Below, piece after piece: positions 61,023 to 64,000 of a stretch of 64,000 bases of DNA (position 1 is its first letter; each line of letters begins with the position of its first letter). This stretch comes from Vampirovibrionales bacterium (GTDB lineage Bacteria > Cyanobacteriota > Vampirovibrionia > Vampirovibrionales > Vampirovibrionaceae), in NCBI GenBank assembly GCA_029866025.1, contig JARXAD010000013.1, forward strand, positions 186,001-250,000, given 5' to 3'. Below the pieces are notes generated by a model. The model ran no database searches. It was not told the DNA's origin and saw only the letters and a list, made by a program, of their open reading frames with translations. The translations under genes were made by a program, and so were the position numbers.

Positions 61023-61517
61023 ATGAAGCGTCGTCAACAATCGGTGGATTTGAATAATTTGGTGTTGGAATGCGATACCCGTCGTTTTGATGGGGGTACG
61101 GAAGGCGAACTGATTCGTCAAATTGAAGAACGTCAGCGTCGTCAAACCATTTTGTCGGGTGGCAGTGGTGGCGGACGAGTGACGCAGCCGCCTTCGTCTC
61201 AGCGCATGGCAATTCGATCTCACGAGTCTCCTTCGTCTGAAGGGATTACGGCCATTCCTCTGGCAAATCGTCATCCCAAGCGGATTCGCTTGGCGTTGGA
61301 TTGCTTGATTGTGGGCCCCTTACAGGTTGCCGTGGGCATTGTGGGTGTTTTAACCGCAGTATTAGCCTTAGCGGCCTTTATTAAAAGTAAAGATGAGGCG
61401 TTAACAGCGCAGAGTCATCATATTTTAAAAGAGTGCAGTATGACGTTGGCGCGTGGCGTAGTAGAAACAGTGTTGTCTCCCTTGAAGGTTTTAAAAGCCT
61501 TGATTTGGGGAGCTTAA
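61023..61517 (+). CDS. Membrane-associated hypothetical protein
   Basis: The 164-residue protein starts MKRRQQSVDLNNLVLECD (ATG 61023, GGAGGAG about 10 bases upstream). A polar region with a Gly/Ser stretch (SGGSGGGRV), then one or two hydrophobic helices (about 92-120, IVGPLQVAVGIVGVLTAVLALAAF) and an amphipathic tail follow. No family is recognised. The frame extends upstream to 60957, but that lacks a ribosome-binding site. The unusual AATTA array starts 57 bases after its stop. Confidence 0.6.
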   Translation: MKRRQQSVDLNNLVLECDTRRFDGGTEGELIRQIEERQRRQTILSGGSGGGRVTQPPSSQRMAIRSHESPSSEGITAIPLANRHPKRIRLALDCLIVGPLQVAVGIVGVLTAVLALAAFIKSKDEALTAQSHHILKECSMTLARGVVETVLSPLKVLKALIWGA

Positions 61518-61573
61518 TAGTGCTAAACACCCGATAGAAGCGATTATTCGGCTATGGGTGGGGAAGACCCTTT

Positions 61574-61744
61574 AATTATGATGAATTATGGTTAACTAGT
61601 GCTAATTACGTTTTAATTATTCTCAATTACTGTTAATTAAAGTAAATTATGGTTCATTAAATCTCAATTATTGGTTTTAATTACCGTTAATTACTCCTAA
61701 ATTACGGTCAATTATAACTCAATTAGCCTCAATTAGTTCAATTA
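61574..61744. repeat. Helically phased AATTA array (17 units)
   Basis: AATTA (twice as AACTA or CATTA) begins at 61574, 584, 594, 604, 615, 625, 635, 645, 655, 666, 679, 689, 700, 710, 721, 731 and 740. Intervals are 9-13 bases with a mean of 10.4, i.e. one per DNA turn. The bases between units are not conserved. It lies between convergent genes and contains no coding frame. Phased AATT steps are known to bend DNA. Confidence 0.85.
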
Positions 61745-61764
61745 TTAATCGCCTATGCCTGTCC

Positions 61765-61793
61765 GAGACTCACCGTAATTGAAGGTGGGTCTC
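61765..61793 (+). terminator. Terminator-like hairpin after the AATTA array
   Basis: GAGACTCACC (61765-61774) pairs with GGTGGGTCTC (61784-61793), with one T-G pair, followed by CTTTGG. It could terminate the gene ending at 61517, which would place the array inside the transcript. Confidence 0.5.
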
Positions 61794-61833
61794 CTTTGGC
61801 GTTTGTAAGCTTAAAAAAGAAAATAGACAAGCC

Positions 61834-61872
61834 GAAAAAACAGAAACCCGCCGATACAAGAACAACGGGTTT
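61834..61872 (-). terminator. Rho-independent terminator of gcvH
   Basis: On the minus strand AAACCCG (61872-61866) pairs with CGGGTTT (61850-61844), followed by CTGTTTTTTC. Confidence 0.7.
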
Positions 61873-61896
61873 GATGCAGATGCTTAATAGCCAAGG

Positions 61897-62301
61897 TTAG
61901 TGGCTGTTTTCCACAAACTCGGCGTATTTGGCGGGAGCCAATAACTGCTCCGCTTCGTTCACATCCGTCAGTTGAATTTCAATCATCCAGCCATCGCCAT
62001 AGCAGTTGTCGTTTACCAGCTCGGGTTCATCTTCTAGGCGAGTATTGATGGCCACAATCTCACCACTAATAGGCATGTACAAATCACTGGCAGCTTTCAC
62101 AGATTCAATCGACCCGAAGCTATCACCTTTGTCTAGTTTGTCACCAATGCTGGGAAGATCCACATACACAATGTCGCCTAAGGCTTCGGCGGCATAATGG
62201 CTAATGCCCACCCGTGCGCGATTGTCATCCAAAAGGACGTATTCATGGGTTTCGTTTAACAGGGCGTCTTCAGGAATTGCGTCTACGAGTGCCAGTACCA
62301 T
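61897..62301 (-). CDS. gcvH: Glycine cleavage system H protein
   Basis: The 134-residue lipoyl carrier shuttles the aminomethyl group from the P to the T protein. The lipoyl-lysine is in GSIESVKAASDLY, followed by PISGEIVAIN; the N-terminal part has EYVLLDDNRARVGISHYA. GGAGG 5 bases before ATG 62301 fixes the start; the in-frame extension to 62406 is not protein. It follows gcvT on the same strand after 184 bases. gcvP is not in the window. Confidence 0.93.
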   Translation of the reverse strand: MVLALVDAIPEDALLNETHEYVLLDDNRARVGISHYAAEALGDIVYVDLPSIGDKLDKGDSFGSIESVKAASDLYMPISGEIVAINTRLEDEPELVNDNCYGDGWMIEIQLTDVNEAEQLLAPAKYAEFVENSH

Positions 62302-62485
62302 AAGTCCTCCGATAAGACCGTTGCTAGCCCAGTGGCTAACAGTGTTATAAACAATAAACAACCGTGTAAAAAATCGCTCGCTATCCGTCCGACGATGCGG
62401 ACTCAAACTCTATTACAAATTATCCAGCGAATAGGGCATGAACGACAAGCCCCCCAGTGGTAATCATGCAACATTGGATGGGATT

Positions 62486-63655
62486 TTATAGGCCGCTGTA
62501 AAAAGGCCGCTTCACCCGTGTGGCGGGTATGGCTTTGCCGCGGACGAGCACGCAGACGCTTTCGTTCAGGGCTGGGGCTTTAGACTTTTCCACAAACCCC
62601 ATAGCAATAGGGTAGCCAAGGGTTGGTGACTGGGTGCCGCTCGTCACTTCGCCAATGACAGTACCGTCTTCTAGCGTGATGGCATCGTGCTGGCGGGCAA
62701 TGAGTTTGCCATCCAGCTTGAGGCATACAAACTGACGCGTGAGCCCATTGGCCTGTTGTTGTAAGGCGTGTTGTCCAATGTAAGGTGTGGTCTTTTCCAG
62801 TTTAACGGACCAACCCAAGCCAGCTTCCAGTGGGGTGATGGTGGGGTCAATATCATGCCCATGGAGGGAATAGGCGGCTTCGGTACGTAAGGTGTCTCGT
62901 GCGGCCAAGCCAACAGGCAACAGCCCCAAGGGTTTTCCAGACTCTAGGAGTCCTTCCCAAATGGCCAGCATGTCTTTTTGGTGGGCCAATAGCTCCACGC
63001 CATCTTCGCCGGTGTAGCCGGTGCGGCACACAACCACCGAGGCGGTTTTGCCTGAGGGTAGAGTCAGGGTGGTTTCGGCTACGGTAAAGCGGGCCGGAAT
63101 CGACGACTCCGCAACACCCACCGAAGCCAGTACTTGTTTAAAGGCGGGGCCTTGTAAGGCCATGAGCCCATATGTAGGAGACACCTGAGTGAGTTGAATA
63201 CCGGCCGTGAGGTGTTGCTTTAACCACGCCATGTTGGCACTGGTATTAGAGGCGTTGCACACAATAAAGTACTGGGTAAAGGGTTTAAATGTTTCCGATA
63301 AAGGCGCTTGTGGTACCCGATACACAATGCAGTCATCCAAAATGCCACCTTGGTTATTAAGGAACTGGCTGTACACGGCTTGGCCAGGGTGTAAGGGGGC
63401 AATGGCGTTGGGTACTACGCTATCAATCCAACGGGCAGCGGCCTCTTCGGTGGGGCCCGTTACTGTTAATACGCCCATGTGGCTCACATCAAATAACCCG
63501 GCGGCAGTGCGCACAGCGGCATGTTCATCAAACACACGTCCGTATTGTAGAGGCATATCCCAACCGGCAAAGGGTACCAATTTACCGCCGTTGGCCTGGT
63601 GCCATGCATGAAGAGCGGTGGTCTGTAAAGTCGGCGATTCGAGTGTTGTGGTCAT
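62486..63655 (-). CDS. gcvT: Glycine cleavage system T protein (aminomethyltransferase)
   Basis: GcvT releases ammonia from the aminomethyl-lipoyl group and passes the one-carbon unit to tetrahydrofolate. The 389-residue product (ATG 63655, GGGAGA upstream) shows GGKLVPFAGWDMPLQYG, GLFDVSHMG, GGILDDCIVYRV, CRTGYTGEDGVELL and ARDTLRTEAAYSLHGHD, all family hallmarks. It heads the gcvT-gcvH run. The region upstream was inspected for a glycine riboswitch and none was recognised. Confidence 0.93.
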   Translation of the reverse strand: MTTTLESPTLQTTALHAWHQANGGKLVPFAGWDMPLQYGRVFDEHAAVRTAAGLFDVSHMGVLTVTGPTEEAAARWIDSVVPNAIAPLHPGQAVYSQFLNNQGGILDDCIVYRVPQAPLSETFKPFTQYFIVCNASNTSANMAWLKQHLTAGIQLTQVSPTYGLMALQGPAFKQVLASVGVAESSIPARFTVAETTLTLPSGKTASVVVCRTGYTGEDGVELLAHQKDMLAIWEGLLESGKPLGLLPVGLAARDTLRTEAAYSLHGHDIDPTITPLEAGLGWSVKLEKTTPYIGQHALQQQANGLTRQFVCLKLDGKLIARQHDAITLEDGTVIGEVTSGTQSPTLGYPIAMGFVEKSKAPALNESVCVLVRGKAIPATRVKRPFYSGL

Positions 63656-64000
63656 GAGATGACGATCTCCCAATAATGGTAAACAACTGATAGAAGCGTA
63701 AGGCACACACACCGGTTTTGCCAGTTAAAAGTTCTTCTCTGTACAGGGCGTATTAGATAAGAGAAAATAGGAAAGTTGACTCTGTAAATCAAAAAAGTAT
63801 CCATTCATTTCGTCAGTATTTTCAATGCTAGAGAGTGGCTACAAAAATACAAGTGAAAACGGGTTAAAAAAGGGGGTTGTCAGCAAGTGTCTTTGTGTCA
63901 CTATCTTAGACCCGGTTGATGAACGCACGACGCGAAGGACATCACCAAGTAGGTTTTGTGAAGGACAGTTGAAACAAACTGTTACAAACAACCCACTTGA
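63656..64000. other. Region upstream of gcvT to window edge
   Basis: The 345 bases contain no supported gene. The gcvT promoter should lie on the minus strand; an AT-rich patch runs about 63750-63800. No glycine riboswitch consensus was recognised. The last 150 bases could belong to a leader or RNA continuing to the right. Confidence 0.3.

Noticed and set aside
63656-64000. Possible glycine riboswitch before gcvT
   Set aside because: The expected tandem aptamer consensus could not be found on the minus strand.

Overview
The window looks like a chromosomal segment of a Gram-negative, flagellated, heterotrophic bacterium with roughly balanced base composition. My best guess is a non-photosynthetic relative of the cyanobacteria (Vampirovibrio / 'Melainabacteria' type). 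This is inference from gene mix, not from a marker gene. Outer-membrane traits (a BcsC-like beta-barrel protein, the flagellar L-ring protein FlgH) occur beside genes more typical of Firmicutes and cyanobacteria (Mini-RNase III, a YvyF-like zinc-ribbon protein). No rRNA, tRNA, CRISPR array, transposase or prophage gene was recognised.

Layout. 1-2.1 kb: the end of a methylcrotonoyl-CoA carboxylase beta-subunit gene and an adenine deaminase. 2.2-9.7 kb (minus): a cellulose-synthase-like operon (BcsA with three PilZ-like modules, a BcsC-like TPR/beta-barrel protein, SfsA). 10-12.6 kb: an rRNA methyltransferase and a divergent pair of small HTH regulators. 12.8-14.5 kb (minus): a TPR protein with an HEGMH motif and an orphan gene. 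14.6-22.2 kb (plus): cysS-mrnC, serS-pilT-amidase. 22.2-26.9 kb: accessory and metabolic genes, including a 49-residue membrane protein, an AT-rich DUF2971 gene, photolyase and L-2-hydroxyglutarate oxidase. 27.2-32.5 kb (plus): a surface-sugar operon (epimerase, DegT aminotransferase, asparagine synthase) followed by trpS. 32.5-37.5 kb: an FG-rich protein, an EF-hand protein, DUF309, murA and small genes, one interrupted by an in-frame TGA.

37.5-47.4 kb is the most unusual region. A cobalamin riboswitch precedes an unrecognised multi-pass membrane protein. It is followed by three low-complexity, probably surface or matrix proteins (Gly-Thr-Thr repeats with a repeat-rich domain; a YG-rich protein; a collagen-like GKDG protein), a glycosyltransferase and a large TPR protein. 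47.9-52.6 kb (minus) is a flagellar rod/ring operon (lytic transglycosylase, flgF, flgG, flgA, flgH). Its intergenic leaders are built from repeated hairpin plus AGAGAGA modules. 53-64 kb holds ruvA, the YvyF-like gene, lipA, a branched-chain 2-oxoacid dehydrogenase operon (E1 alpha, E1 beta, E2), a DJ-1/PfpI protein, a small membrane protein and gcvT-gcvH.

The lipoate-dependent complexes (E2, GcvH) sit near lipoyl synthase. With the carboxylase at the left edge they suggest active leucine and glycine catabolism. Non-coding signals stand out: a 17-copy AATTA array with a mean period of 10.4 bp (61574-61744), a two-copy intergenic repeat whose stems covary (47521 and 56195), and many short perfect hairpins. 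Start sites were chosen from ribosome-binding sites and family alignment from memory; no database search was possible.
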